Shown: positions 49,814 to 61,706 of the stretch, piece after piece
Position numbering within the stretch: position 1 is the stretch's first letter
Layout: the number at the start of each line of letters is the position of its first letter
Source: Eucalyptus grandis
Lineage: Eukaryota; Streptophyta; Magnoliopsida; Myrtales; Myrtaceae
Assembly: GCF_016545825.1 (NCBI RefSeq)
Contig: NC_052622.1
Coordinates: 41,005,263 to 41,069,262, forward strand
Direction of reading: 5' to 3'
Length of the DNA stretch: 64,000 nt
Notes under the pieces: generated by a model
The model's input: the letters and a program-made list of their open reading frames with translations, nothing else
What the model was told of the DNA's origin: nothing
The model's database searches: none
Program-made: the position numbers and the translations under genes

Positions 49814-50690
49814 TACGTCCCTGCACATCTACAGCATTCTATCAAAGAAAGAGATAGTAATTGAGTTTGTTGTACTCTTTTTTCGTTTTTTTTTTTTTTT
49901 GTGAAAGTAAGAAAGTCTTTTTTCGTTGTTTAGGGCCACATATTCCGACATTTTTTCATTATGCATTATCTCATTTGTTGCTGAGAGTTATAAGTAACCG
50001 GAGTCTATTTAGCTTTATTTGATCCTTTTGCAGATTCACATCTTCAGAAGAAGTTGTGTTTCTAGTATGACTTTCTTTTCCTCAAGGTTTAGATCTATTT
50101 TCCCAAAAAATGTCTTCCAACATGGACTATAATCTTTCACTTCAACCTTTAGCCATGAAACATATCTATCGGGTTTGTCCTGAACTAATCCGGTCTCCTC
50201 ATGAGGGAATTTTGGGCAAAAGTTGGCATAATGTCTAATACAATCACATAAATAATAAAAATGAGGCAACCTCTCATACTTGAAATCAATCCATCATTTT
50301 CTACCTCCCAGCTCAATTGTAGTTATTATCTCTGGGGGGCATTTCAAGTTCAGTCGAACTTTAATTTTACCAATTTTACGCGAGCTATTTTTTCTTGCTT
50401 CAACTCTAACCTCCTCTACTTTGCCCAACTTTGAGACTATATTTCGCACAGCATTTTTCATAACCTAAGCTCGAGGAAGACTCGAAATATGCACCGAGAA
50501 AGCATATTTTCAAACTCATAATAATATTTGGGGACATTAGGATCTCCTTCCTCTTGTACAAGGAGATTGTTGGCAAAAGACCAAGGATCAATTTCTAGCA
50601 CTCAATTCTTCTCCTCAACCAAGTTAAATATAAAGAGAAAATAGCCAGGTTCAATAATCTCGCATTTCACTGATTCTAACTTCCATGCTG
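49700..50690 (-). pseudogene. Old LINE fragment: ORF1 with degenerate zinc knuckle
   Basis: The frame at 50036-50269 reads PHFYYLCDCIRHYANFC, a decayed copy of the PHYCYSCGRIGHYTTEC knuckle in the younger LINE, followed by DYSPCWKTFFGKI, matching its DLSPYGKIFYGQK. Upstream (50406-50640) text resembling the DUF4283 region (FANNLLVQEEGDPNVPKY) is visible. A long T-run at 49782-49810 lies inside and may mark another small insertion. Confidence 0.65.
49782..49810. repeat. Poly-T tract, 29 bases
   Basis: An uninterrupted T-run on the plus strand, with a second T-rich run near 49888-49902. It could be the A-tail of a small minus-strand retroinsertion within the old LINE ORF1, but no body can be assigned. 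Confidence 0.8.
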
Positions 50691-52484
50691 TGACATAGTG
50701 AATTTTTCAACCCTATAAGTATAAACGGACCGTTGTGGGCTTAGACTATGAAAACAGGCCAAATAAAAAGCCTAATGGGTCGTAAGGAAAGCGCGAGCTT
50801 AAGGAGTTAACGGGCCATGTTAAGATAACAAGCATGAGCCCGATAGGCCAAAAGATGAGCTGTGGATTTAGGCCTGGCCTAGGACAAGTCAAGAATTTGG
50901 TCTGTTAAAGTTATAAATTAAGCCTAATAGGCAGTGAAATGAGCTTAGTGAGCCAAAGATGTGTATTTAGGCGCAAGAACTTTAATTTTTTCGATTAAGA
51001 TTATAGATTAGTTGTGTACGAGATTTAATCAAGATCCCGTTAAAATTATAAGTGGCTATAACTTTATAAATGAATACAAACTATCACACCCTGACTCTCT
51101 CCGGACGCGCAACACCCCTTGTCTCTCTTAGGTCATTTGACTACAACGTCTCAAGAATCGTCATTGACCCATTCACATTATCGATTATATACGCAAGTGG
51201 AAGTATAAACAAATCACCCAACCAACAAAAAATGATTTTTTTTAAAACCACAATCATATATATACATATGCATCATGAAGTCATCACATCATACAAACCA
51301 TATACACATAGCTTGAACACACAAGCCCAAGCATAACTCGCTCTGCCACGTCAGATCAGCGTAAAAGCGCGGCCATGACCTTCTCCAAAAAAGTTTTCGA
51401 GATAGACCTAGTACCTCTGGTACTGCAAGGGCAACTCTAAAAAGTAATACTAACTCCACTACCACCTAATTTGCTAAGGGCTCCATGATCCAAGACTCCA
51501 GTTCAACGATCATATCGAGGTCAATCTCTGAATCAAACACAGCCCCATCGAGTACATCCACCTCCACAACATCCTAACTAATACCCCATGATCCTTTTGC
51601 ACCTGGAGGTTTATCAAAACCATGAATGGGGCCGTGGAAGTCGTCCCCAATCCAAAAATACTATCTCACAAAGCGGTGAGCCACCAAATTAGGGAATCCC
51701 TCATCAATCCAAATAGTCATGATGTAACGCGTATAACATGCATCAATCACCTCAATCAGATAATCAGTCACTTCTTGGCTATACTCAACAGGAAGTCGAA
51801 CTTGATCTAACGAAAATGCTTAGACATTCTTAGGGCTTGTAAACATTTAACAAACAACAGTGAGATAAAATTTAATGAGTAAACTTCTTAATCCTCACAT
51901 AAAAAAACCATTCACCTCGGACCCATCCTAAGTTTGCAAGTTATTTGTTGATGGCAGACCAATAGCAAAGCTCTTGCTTTGCCTTAATTAATGACATACA
52001 TAGTTATTTTAATCCCTCAAAGCTATCAATAAACACATAGACATTTCTTATAACAATTCATATATCATATGAGGCAAAAATGAGAACGTGCAACATCTCA
52101 AAAGCATACACCAATGTCATGCAACAATCCAAACGTATCCATATCTCAATCTCATGCATGTTTCACACATATGTGCCCAGATTATTTCGATCGCTCAGGG
52201 CCATGGTCAACCCGAAGGTCGGCGGTCTTTTGGCATAACCGAGCATCATCTTACCCCATCAAGCATGACAACATCCCACATAAACATATCAAGACGGCAT
52301 TTCACTAAGGAGTTTTGTTCCGAAATCCATCCACAAACGGTATCCCGTTGACTTAGAGACATCTAAACTTAATCGGGTATTATCCGGCATAAACGCATCA
52401 AGATGAATCCATCACCCTGCGTAAACACATCAAGGTATTTAGGTGAACACACAAAGTACATCATTACTCAAGTTCATTGTTGAT
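50691..52484. other. Retroelement-like DNA without identifiable domains
   Basis: No gag or pol block was seen in any frame. A phrase actatcacaccctgactctc at about 51074 resembles the edge of plant LTRs, as does text near 52190-52440 (repeated cataaacacatcaag words). Edges and family cannot be set. Confidence 0.35.
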
Positions 52485-53850
52485 GCCTAAATTTTGGCGA
52501 CCTGGCTATTCATTTATTGTATAGAAAATTAAGGACTGAACTTTAGCCCCTAAATAAAAATATCAAATCGCATTACATATAGTAATTATGAGCATATTTC
52601 AATTAATTGCATATTTGTCAAACCGGTGGTGAAGCTTGAATGTGTGGTCATGGACTTAGTTAGTTAGATGGACTAAGCTCATGGTAATGAAAATTCAATT
52701 GAACTAGTCATTCATATAAGCCCGTCATTGTTTTTAATGGCCATAATTATGCATGCCAAGTTTGGAAAAGTTGGTCAAAGTTTGAAGCGACAAAGCCTTA
52801 TATTATCCAAGATTATTTTTTTTGCCAAATAAAATAAGTATGATTCTTGGAGATATTTGTATTTGCCCAGCTACCTCATAGGCAAATCGGCGAGGGATGA
52901 TTCTATTGATTATGGGAAGGATGCGAAAAGAGGAGAGGCTCAAATGTGGGCGAGAAAGAAGAGATTTGGCTGAGCTAGTGGATACAAAGTGGACAAAAAG
53001 AAAAGATGTTCTTAAACGAAAAAAGGAAAGTTGGAAGAGATGAAATCAATTACATCTTTGACCGTGTCCTGTTGAAGTAAGAAATAATACACATTGCTTT
53101 AAAATATGAAAGAGGATCTCGTCTCTTTCTTGAAGGTCTTCAGCTGCCCTACATATAAAAATCATGAATTATTATGAGAGGGTGGTCGGCAACTTCCCAC
53201 ACATAATACACACACGAGAAGAATAGAGAGATAGAGAGGGAAGGTCTCAACCTACCCTTGGCAGAGACCTTGTCGAACACTACCCGAGTCTCGACGCGAG
53301 TCACCCTCCCAACAACGTTGCTACTGATCCACCGCAACGAGCTGCTCTTTGTACGGTGCCATCGTCACGCCTGCTGCTTCCCTTTTGAGACGTGAGTCCC
53401 GACGCATTGGATCACGGAGCTGCAACACCGAGTTGTTGCTTTCCCCGTGCCATTGTCGTGTTGCCGTAAATCACATCGAGTCGTGCCCGGTCTATCATCA
53501 ACGTTTTATCCCTGGAGTTCACCTTCTGCACGCTTACTGCTCGTGAATTTTGTTCGTCAACTCGAAGGACCTTGTTGACTAGATGCTGTTGATCTTGCTA
53601 CCAAACAAGTCAACATGTCTCCAACCAGTTTTCTTCTTTTGGAAAAATTTCGAATCGGCTCAAGCTTTGATGTGAGGCGCCCTAAGACATGCCGAGTTTG
53701 TCGCCATCGACAACCTAGTTTGTAAATTGTTGTGCCGCCACCACTCATCACGTGCCACTGTTGCCATTCACTATCGATGAGCCGATTGTGATACCGGTCC
53801 AATTGCGCAAAGTCCAAATTTGGAAGCCAATATTCGGATTAGGTAAAAAT
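52485..53850 (+). mobile_element. Possible LTR fragment with TATA-like site
   Basis: Begins near tgatgcctaaattttggcga, which looks like an LTR start. It continues as AT-rich U3-like DNA to a catataaaaa box at about 53152, then a GC-richer segment (53180-53820) that could be R/U5 or a leader. No second LTR, primer site or coding domain was found with it, so this is a tentative call. Confidence 0.3.
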
Positions 53851-56800
53851 TTTGTCTAATTTGATTTCCGAATATTCCGTTTCTTTATTTAAAATATCTC
53901 AATGCACATGATCGAAGTTCATGATATATAGTCCTATCTGTAATCTCGAATAGCCTTCTAAATTGGGAAATCTTCCTAATTTCAAAATGTGCATATGATT
54001 GACAGCCCAATTTCATACCCAAAATATGACTCGTAATCACACGAAAAAATCGCCAATTTGATCTCACACTTGAGATATAATTCGTGATTTCGTTAAAAAT
54101 TGGCAAATTCTATCTCATGTGCGAAATATGATTCGTCAATTTATTAGATGGACATCTCTGATTTGTTGTTGTGTTGTTTGAATCGATTTTGTTTTTGTCA
54201 AAGAAAAGCCAAAAAAAAAAAAACAAATATATTTGAGTTAGATTAGGTTCATGTTAGAATATCACTTGTTTTAGGGTAGTTTGTATGTTTAAGATTAGGA
54301 TATTTATTTATTTCGATTTTTAAATAAAAAATACGAAAAACATTAATTTAGGATATTAGATTCTCTTTTCATTAATTTAAATTGAACATTTAATTATTGG
54401 AAAATTTAATTTTGAATTTTATAAAAAAAAAAAAATAAAACCTAGGATTAGGGCATTCTTTGCACATCATCTAGTTATTGCATATTAGGATAAGATTGCA
54501 TGCTTAATTTAATTCTATATAATATTTTAATTAATTATAAATTTAGATAATTTTTCCTAGATAGATTGCGTTTTAGGTTAGAGATTACCAAATTAAGATA
54601 ACATTCTAGTTTAAATTAGGATTTGGCCTAATTTGATTCCTAATATAAGTTGGACGATATCTTAACAATTTTCGCTATTTTCTAATTTCGTATTTTACAT
54701 AAAATACAAAAAAAAAACCCCACTGTCTTAAAATAAATTAGTTTATTTCTGTAGGATAGATTGCATGCTTATTAAGAAAACCCAAAAAATACTATACTTT
54801 TGTCATATAGTTTAGGTCATATTGCTATGTCACATTGCGTCATGTTAGATTAGTAACATGTATTACATAAAGCATGATTCTCATTAAACAAGTGAAAATA
54901 AAAATTAAGTGATTGCGTGTTAATTAGAAATTATATCTAGGATTATTGATGTGAATTCTAATCTAACATTACAAATGTTTTCATTGCTATGAGGTAAGTC
55001 TTATAATTTATTTATTGCTTTTTTTGGGTATTAAATTGGTGGTTTGCACACCCGCATGATTACCTTACATGTTAGGAAAGTAAATTAAACTTAATTTAAG
55101 TTGCCTGCAAAACATTTTTTCGAAATAAAAGAGAAAGGTACCGAAAGAGTATTAAAGAAATTTAACGTAATCAAGTCCCCAAACTCACAATCTCTGGTTT
55201 GCAGGAATAAAGTAAATCTCTCATTACTTTATTTGTATTTCTAATCGACCCACTGAAAATTGATTAGTGGCTTATCCTAATTGAAAAAATCATTTACATG
55301 TTAAGAACTTGAACTTAAGTCGTGAATTGGTATGGGCTTGGAAAAGCCCGAGTTAAGTTTATACTTAGTAATCCATTAGCCAAATTCTAGATGGTTGACC
55401 CAAGATTAGATCGCGACACTCATTTCTTATCTTTCATATTAATCAATGCAAGAGTATATGATGCTCATACGACAAACAACAATGTGTGTCACATACAATC
55501 ACATCATGCTTACACTTCATATCATTTCTCATCATTACATGACCATTAGAACTCAATCATGAAGGACACTTCTTAAAGTTAAGACAAGTCATTGTGTAAA
55601 GGTCTAAGTTATTACAGTAAAACTATCTCGATAACTTATTTTATATCAACCTATTAGATTACAATCACTTATCACCCATAAATATAACACATCATAATAA
55701 CTTATCATGCATTGATATATCATATAATAATAATTTATAACGTATCACCTATTACAACATAAAAACTCGTCACATTAACATAACATGGTATAACAACTCA
55801 TCATATGCCACAACAAGATAACCTATCACGTAACTACTTACCATATATCCATAACTTATTGAATAATAGAAGGTCTTATCATGATAACCTAACGCAAACA
55901 TGATAACCTATCGATAAAATATGATAACTTACTGGCAAAATTCGATAACCTATCACAATAACCTATCGGTAAAACATGATAACCTATCGCGACAACCTAT
56001 TAGTAAAACATGATAATATATCACTTAAACCTATTTATCACATCATCAAAGTATCATTTAACCTTAATCTAGTCATATTCTATGTTCTAACTATAATAAC
56101 AACCCTGATTAAGGTTATAAAGCCAGTCACACCCAAATTCAATCTTGAAGCGTTGGCAAAGGAGTAGCAAAGTTGGATAGCACGCGACGGCTACTAAACA
56201 CGCTTCGAATAGCTCACAGTGAGGGCTAGATGGCAGCTAGGCAGTGGCACAACGATTGATCGATCCCCGGGCTCAGCAGTAGTCCAAACCGTGGGCAAGG
56301 AAGGGAGAGTTGATGTGAAGGGCTGAATAGCTCCTCATTGTCTCCAAAAATCCATTGTAGTCACAAGAATGTTGGTATGGAATGGCAATTCAATGGCGGC
56401 GTGAATGTGGTGGACAGTGGTCGTGAGGTTAGAAGAGGAAAAATGAGGGAATGGCTTTGCGAGGAGATGAAGATGGAGGAGATGTGATAGTCGGCCAACA
56501 CAAGGACAGAGAGAAGGAGAGTGAAAGCAAAAATGAGAAAATGAGAGAAGAAAAGAAAGAGAGAGGGAGAGAAGTGTCGTCGGTTTCAAGGGAGAAAAGA
56601 AAAGGGAATGAGGAGAAAATCTTGCAAATTAATGCACGGTACCTACAATTCCACAAAATCCTCTCAACCTAGGATTTTGCTTGGAGATGATGGCTTATGA
56701 TGATATAAAATCCAAGACCATTAATGAGGAGATTTGACCACATTGTTGAATAGGCTTAGGCTAGGTTAGGCTAGACCCAGACTAGGTTTTCCTCTTCAAT

Positions 56801-57230
56801 CTTTCTCCTTACTTGTAGCCGCCCCCTCCTTTGGCTAATTCCACCTTTGCCCTTTGGTCTTTAGCATCGAAGAGGAAAGGAGATTTGGGCACTATTCATG
56901 CACATGGAAAGGGTAATTAATGCAAGATTTTGTAAAGATTAAGGTAGGCTTAGAGGTCGTGGCCCTCACGGGCTACCCATCTCTTTGGGCAAGAACCCAT
57001 TGGGCCACCAAACATGGGCGTAAGCCCAGTGGGTCCCTGCCCGTGGCCTATTTTCAATTTTTTTTTTTTTAATTTTTGCATTTCACTAAAGAAAATTTGC
57101 GTTTTCGCTTTAAAGTGACATTTCCTACGTTTTTGTGGTCTATCGATCCCCATTATATTTTCGTCCGAAGATTAGTCGCCAATGGAATTCCATTCTGAAA
57201 ATTGGGATCGGATCGAGGGTGTCACACTAA
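53851..57230. other. AT-rich repeat debris, no gene
   Basis: Very AT-rich from 53880 to 55600, then the degenerate tandem repeat annotated separately, then GA-rich DNA (56440-56640). A phrase at about 57215-57235 (gatcgagggtgtcacac) resembles an LTR end read on the minus strand. No coding domain recognised. Confidence 0.4.
55640..56030. repeat. Degenerate tandem repeat (gataacctatc type)
   Basis: Units of about 17-22 bp around gataacctatcg and ataacttatca recur across this stretch, best kept at 55870-56025 (aaacatgataacctatcgc, twice or more with small changes). It is a decayed minisatellite without coding meaning. Confidence 0.65.
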
Positions 57231-59640
57231 CTTTAGTATTTTTCACGCGATTATTCTTTGTTTATGATCGTAAACTAACATTGAGACATTAACTCGTTGA
57301 TTTGGCTCATGTGAACTCATAAACCCTTAAAGTTATGAAAGGACCCAAACTTGGTGAGTTCAGAATGAAGAAGCGAAAGGCATTAGAAATAAGTAAACTA
57401 ATTACGACAAGTATTAGGACTTAATCCCAACCTCTCCTCAAGTGCCAAATGTCGACCATGAAGGAGAATGCATGCAAAAAAAAAAACCATAACCCTCATC
57501 TTCTCATGGTTTTTGTAGCCCGAAATCCACCTAGAGACACCATAATTGATCTTTCCCTAATGATTACTTTTCATTGGGATTTAAAACAAGACTCCACACC
57601 CACATCTAAACTTTCTCAACATTCACACCTCCTTCAAAACTGACCTATTTCTCTTTCTCCATTTCATCTTCCTTTCTTTCTCTCTTTCGCAACTTGACTA
57701 GAACCGAAGCCCATCAACTTTAGTGGCTTCTTATTCTTCAAGCGTAAGCTTGAGGCAGATTCTTAGAGGAGAACGACCCATGAGTGATGCCGAACCACAA
57801 AGTAAGAGAATGGTGGGGTGCTAAACTCGATTTTATCCGTCAATTGTTGAGAGAATATATGGAGCAACCTAGATAGTAATTGATTAGACTTGATGCTTCT
57901 GTTTTAGACTTGAACAGACTAGTTGAGAGTTTGAATGAAGTTTTGAGCCTTTGCATGTGAGAATCGAGGTCAAACAGACGAAGAATTGAGCATGAGGAAG
58001 CTATGGATGTCAAGAAAATTGAGTAGGAAGACTAAGCTGCATATTGGTTTTGGGTAGCCGTGAGGCGAGTTTGGTTTGAGTTTGACTGTTGGCTCATTAC
58101 ATAAATCCTACGAGCAGTTGAGACCTTTTTAGGTTTTGAAGGTATGGTGTCGAGGTCTTAAAAGAGGCCGTAGACCAAATCAATGGCCTACGGTAACAGT
58201 ATATAGAGTCCAGAACTCAAAAATGGTCTGTTTGGGAGAGAAAGATGTAATAGAAGCTAGTTTAGGTGTCATTTGGGTTAAAATGTGTTGTTGTAGGAAC
58301 AAAATAGTTCCCTTAAGTGTGCGTTGAAGAATTTAGGCTACGACGTATCATTTAAGAGTGTTTTCTTGTATAAACAAGCTGGTACAAACGCATTTCCCAT
58401 AGGAAAGCAAGCTAATTAGTGAGAAATAGAATGATCTTAGAATATTCCTGGAATTTTATGCACTTTTTGAGACTTAATTGGAACTTATACCCTTTATGAA
58501 AGTTGTGGAGCATGTTCTTATGGATAACATATCAAAATTTGAGAATAAATGGTTGAGTTTTTGATAGTCAGTAGGTGCTCAATCCGAAAAACTACTACAA
58601 AATTTAGGGGTTGATACAGCAAGTTGCTGCTTCTTATATGACGAGAAATGGGCTTAAGTTCCTTGCATCTCTTCTACAACATATTAAAGTTTCATAATTT
58701 TTGACAAAGTTAGATGCACTTTTTGCTTTCATATTTAAAACTGCTCGTATCAATCCTTGTTCTATATTGATCTAAGAATTATATACTTGATGGTAACCCT
58801 CTTGTTCATTTTTCTAGTAGCTTTTGGGAAGTCTAATGGTCTTTCATTCTTGGTTAGTTGATGCATAAACATGTCTCTTCCACATTCGAAGTATGACTAT
58901 TTGAGTGGTTGCAACGTGTGTCTCCTAAGTGTAATGAACGCAATATGTTTGAGACGATGTGTGTGAGCATCGATATCTGCTTTGAAGTCATTGTACACAC
59001 TTGAATAGATATGCATACTATTGTGATGTTGTGACTCAAAGTTGTAATGCATGAAATGTGTGAAATAAAATGAGTTTAAGAGATTTTCATTGGTTTTGCG
59101 ATACCGGTGATGCCCCGAGGAGTGGGATGCCCATGCTGTGTGATCTTGAATGCCTTGATTGTAAAATACCGGGATGCCTCGAAGGACAATGCCCCTGTTG
59201 TGTGATTATGGAATGTCTTAGTTGTGTGATACTAGGATGCCTCAAAGTGAGATGCCCATGATAGTGATATTGTGGAAGTCCAAATGTGACATTTCAGAAG
59301 TGACTTGATTAGGCCGACTTGTGATCTGGTGGGAAACTTATCGATGGTGGATTTGATATACACATACAAAATAATTCCACTTGGAGCATGAATTTGCCTA
59401 TTGTTATTGCATCACATTTTGGCTTTGGTTAGTAGCATAAAACGTGAGTGCATATAATGAGTGCTTTGTATGTGGTGGTTAAGCATGTGTCTTATAGTTT
59501 TCTATTTAATAATCCATGTGACGGTTTTGCCTAAGTTCGTATGCGTCTTGCATTCTTTGCGACTGCAAATTATCTAGTTTAGGATCCTATTATTTATTTA
59601 CAGGGCATTGCTCATTCCCTTCTCTTTTTTAGATTGTTAG
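57231..59640. other. LTR-like or retroelement-derived DNA, no gene
   Basis: Starts at tgtcacactaac, a plausible LTR start. It contains pyrimidine-rich DNA at 57640-57690 and the tandem repeat at 59070-59270. No pol domain was seen. The open frame at 59642-59887 (81 codons, ending FCFDAGGPGVGASGA) directly follows but is not recognised. Confidence 0.35.
59070..59270. repeat. Degenerate tandem repeat (gatgcccatgctgtgtgat type)
   Basis: Units of about 40-60 bp with gggatgc/aggatgcc, gatgcccatg or atgcccctg and tgtgtgat recur about four times with substitutions. Confidence 0.6.
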
Positions 59641-59906
59641 TATGGACGTACCACCAATTGCACAATACAGAGTGATAGCCTACATAGATGTTTCCTTCCA
59701 TGACGTGTATAACCCCACTATCGAGCTAACCTACACGCGCTACGAAGCTACACTCTGGATGGATGACGAACGAGTAGATTGGATTCCAATGAGGTTTGAG
59801 GCATGGTTTATAGGATATGAAGGGGAGCTATTTGGCCCTTTTTGCTTTGATGCTGGAGGACCTGGAGTTGGGGCAAGTGGTGCTTAGGCACTAAGTTCAT
59901 GGTGAA

Positions 59907-60118
59907 GTGATGTGGACATCGAGCCATATCGAGGAGAATGTGCTAAGGATCCATTGTCTATTCCTATTGGTTCGATCACTCAAGCACGGGCCAAGCAATT
60001 TAGGCAAGCTGTTGGCGTCATGGTTCGTGATTTTTGGCATGGAGATGACCTTAAATCAAATCTTGAAGAATCTTGGAAATCTTGGCACAATTTGATTATT
60101 TGGTCACCAAATATTTGA
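59907..60118 (+). pseudogene. Possible C-terminal tail of a Ty3/gypsy polyprotein
   Basis: A 68-codon frame contains DPLSIPIGSITQARAKQFRQ, which resembles the ITRARAKKF-type tail found at the end of many plant gypsy polyproteins. The rest of pol is not found upstream, so this is a scrap. From 60021 the same sequence recurs at 61161. It suggests that the LTR preceding the gag at 61707 belongs to a row of related elements, or to a recombined one. Confidence 0.4.
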
Positions 60119-60242
60119 CCAAGTCAAATAGGAATATTCTAGAATATGACGCATTAGATTTTTAGGCTTGTGTGACGGCTAGAAAACCTAAATAAAGGAT
60201 TTGCCAAATTTCTTTTAGGGACAGACAGAGATATTTTATTTT
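60021..60242. repeat. First copy of a 220-240 bp direct repeat
   Basis: Runs from tggttcgtgatttttggcat to agagatattttatttt. The second copy is at 61161-61399, with a 20-bp-scale insertion (ttcttgtttaggaatattc) and a few substitutions. The GC-rich element 60243-61160 separates the two. It includes a TATA-like taaataaagg, which fits an LTR promoter. Confidence 0.85.
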
Positions 60243-61160
60243 GGGATAAGTGTTCCAAAAGTCCTACAACTTGTCACGAAAATGCATTTCAGTCCTAAAA
60301 CATGCAAAAAGTGCATTTAAGTCCTAAAACTTGTCAAATTGTTTCAAACGAGTCCTAAAATCGACGCCGTTAGCCTTTTCCGTTAAATATCGACGTGGCA
60401 TTTTAAATAATTTTTTTATTTTCCACATGAATTTTTTAATTATTTTTAATTATTTTTTAAAATTAGATTTAAAAACTAAAAAGATCAAATTTATTCATTT
60501 TATCTTATTTTTACCAAAAATTTTAAAAAAGTTAAAATATTTATTAAAAAAAAAAAAAAAACGGCTCCTCCCCCGCCGCCGCCGGCCTTGGGCGGGGGTG
60601 GTCGGGCCTCGCCCGCCCGGGCGACGCCTCGTCGGCCCTCGCTCGGGGCCGAGGCGATCCTCGCCGGCCCCGAGCGAGGGCCGACGAGGCCTCACCCGGG
60701 CGGGCGACGGTCGCCGGCCCTCGCCCGGGGCCGGTGAGCCCGGCCACCCTGCCCGGGGCCGGCGACCGTCGCCCGACCCCTCCGGCGACGGGCGGCGGCA
60801 GCCGCGGTGGCGGGGAGAAGAGCCGCACTAATTTTTTTTTTTTTTTAATAATTTTAAAAATAAAATTTTTAACTTTTCTTTTTAGTTTTTGTTGAAAATA
60901 GGATAAGAATAAATTTAATTTTTTTAGTTTTTAAATCTATTTTTTTTAAAAATGGATAAAAAATAATTAAAAAATACACCTGGAAAATAAAAATTATTTA
61001 AAATGCCACGTCAGCATTTTTAACGGAAAAGACTAACAAATACGTCGATTTTAGGACTCATTTGAAACAATTTGACAAGTTTTAGGACTTAAATGCACTT
61101 TTTGCAAGTTTTAGACCGAAATGCATTTTCGTGACAAGTTGTAGGACTTCTGGAACACTT
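60243..61160. mobile_element. GC-rich inverted-repeat DNA element with 190-bp arms
   Basis: The left end reads gggataagtgttccaaaagt, and the right end reverse-complements to aagtgttccagaagtcctac, lacking the first bases. The inverted arms extend about 190 bp (60248-60420 and 60990-61160) with words such as acttgtcacgaaaatgcatt and aaaaagtgcatttaagtcct. AT-rich spacers enclose a core (60560-60830) of almost pure G+C with a perfect 25-bp inverted repeat (60626-60650 and 60666-60690). No transposase. Open frames in the core exist on both strands and are low-complexity. No short target duplication; instead the long direct repeat flanks it. Confidence 0.75.
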
Positions 61161-61669
61161 TGGTTCGTGATTTTTGGCATGGAGATGACCTTAAATCAAA
61201 TCTTGAAGAATCTTGAAAATATTGGCACAATTTGGTTATCTGGTCACCAAATATTTGACCAAATCAAATAGGAATATTCTTCTTGTTTAGGAATATTCTA
61301 GAATATGACACATTAGATTTTTAGGCTTGTGTGACAGCTAGAAAACCTAAATAAAGGATTCGCCAAATTTCTTTTAGGGACAGACAGAGATATTTTATTT
61401 TTGAGGAAAAAGTTGAGAGATTCTCTTCTATTGTTCTTTTGAGGACTTGACCTAATCAAGATTTCCTTGTGACGGTCGATTCGACTTATCGAGTGAGATA
61501 GCGAATTCTTTCATTCATGGCGTCAATAACGTTGGTTGGTTGACACGCGTTCGTTAACATGTCACGTTCATACCGAGATTGTCAATCACAGGTTTGATTG
61601 GAGGTCGAGATTTGCAATTTGCACCATCTGGGTCTTCGTAGAACGATCCTTCCGCAACAATCCACATCA
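61161..61669 (+). mobile_element. LTR end of a Ty3/gypsy retrotransposon, with second repeat copy
   Basis: The first 240 bp repeat 60021-60242. The stretch continues through a TATA-like ctaaataaagg (61348) and a presumed R/U5 to an end in CA at about 61668-61669 (ccacatca). A primer site and gag follow directly, which fixes the orientation as +. The LTR start is not located; part of the left side may be the 3' end of a polyprotein rather than LTR. Confidence 0.6.
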
Positions 61670-61672
61670 ATT

Positions 61673-61684
61673 TGGTATCAAAGC
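61673..61684 (+). promoter_or_regulatory. Primer-binding site, tRNA-Met type
   Basis: tggtatcaaagc is one base off the common plant site tggtatcagagc, complementary to the 3' end of initiator tRNA-Met. It lies three or four bases after the LTR end and 23 bases before the gag ATG. Confidence 0.8.
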
Positions 61685-61706
61685 TTGTTTCTACAAGGTC
61701 TAAAAT

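Larger units (their letters stand above)
39147..50690 (-). mobile_element. Old L1-like LINE split by two later insertions
   Basis: Reading the minus strand from about 50690 down, the parts of one plant LINE come in order: ORF1 with a degenerate zinc knuckle, endonuclease, reverse transcriptase, zf-RVT linker, RNase H and an A-tail at 39147-39158. The order is broken by a younger LINE (39661 to about 44985) and a GC-rich inverted-repeat element (45981-47471). All parts carry many stops and frameshifts, so this copy is long dead. The pieces are described separately. Confidence 0.75.

Noticed and set aside
51074..57235. Possible 6-kb element with CACACCCT...AGGGTGTC ends
   Set aside because: Short inverted ends of this sort are common to many LTRs. 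There is no target duplication or coding domain between them, and the ends could belong to two oppositely oriented fragments.
60331..60831. 166-codon open frame on the plus strand
   Set aside because: It crosses from the AT-rich arm into the GC-rich core of the 60243-61160 element, with no domain and low complexity.
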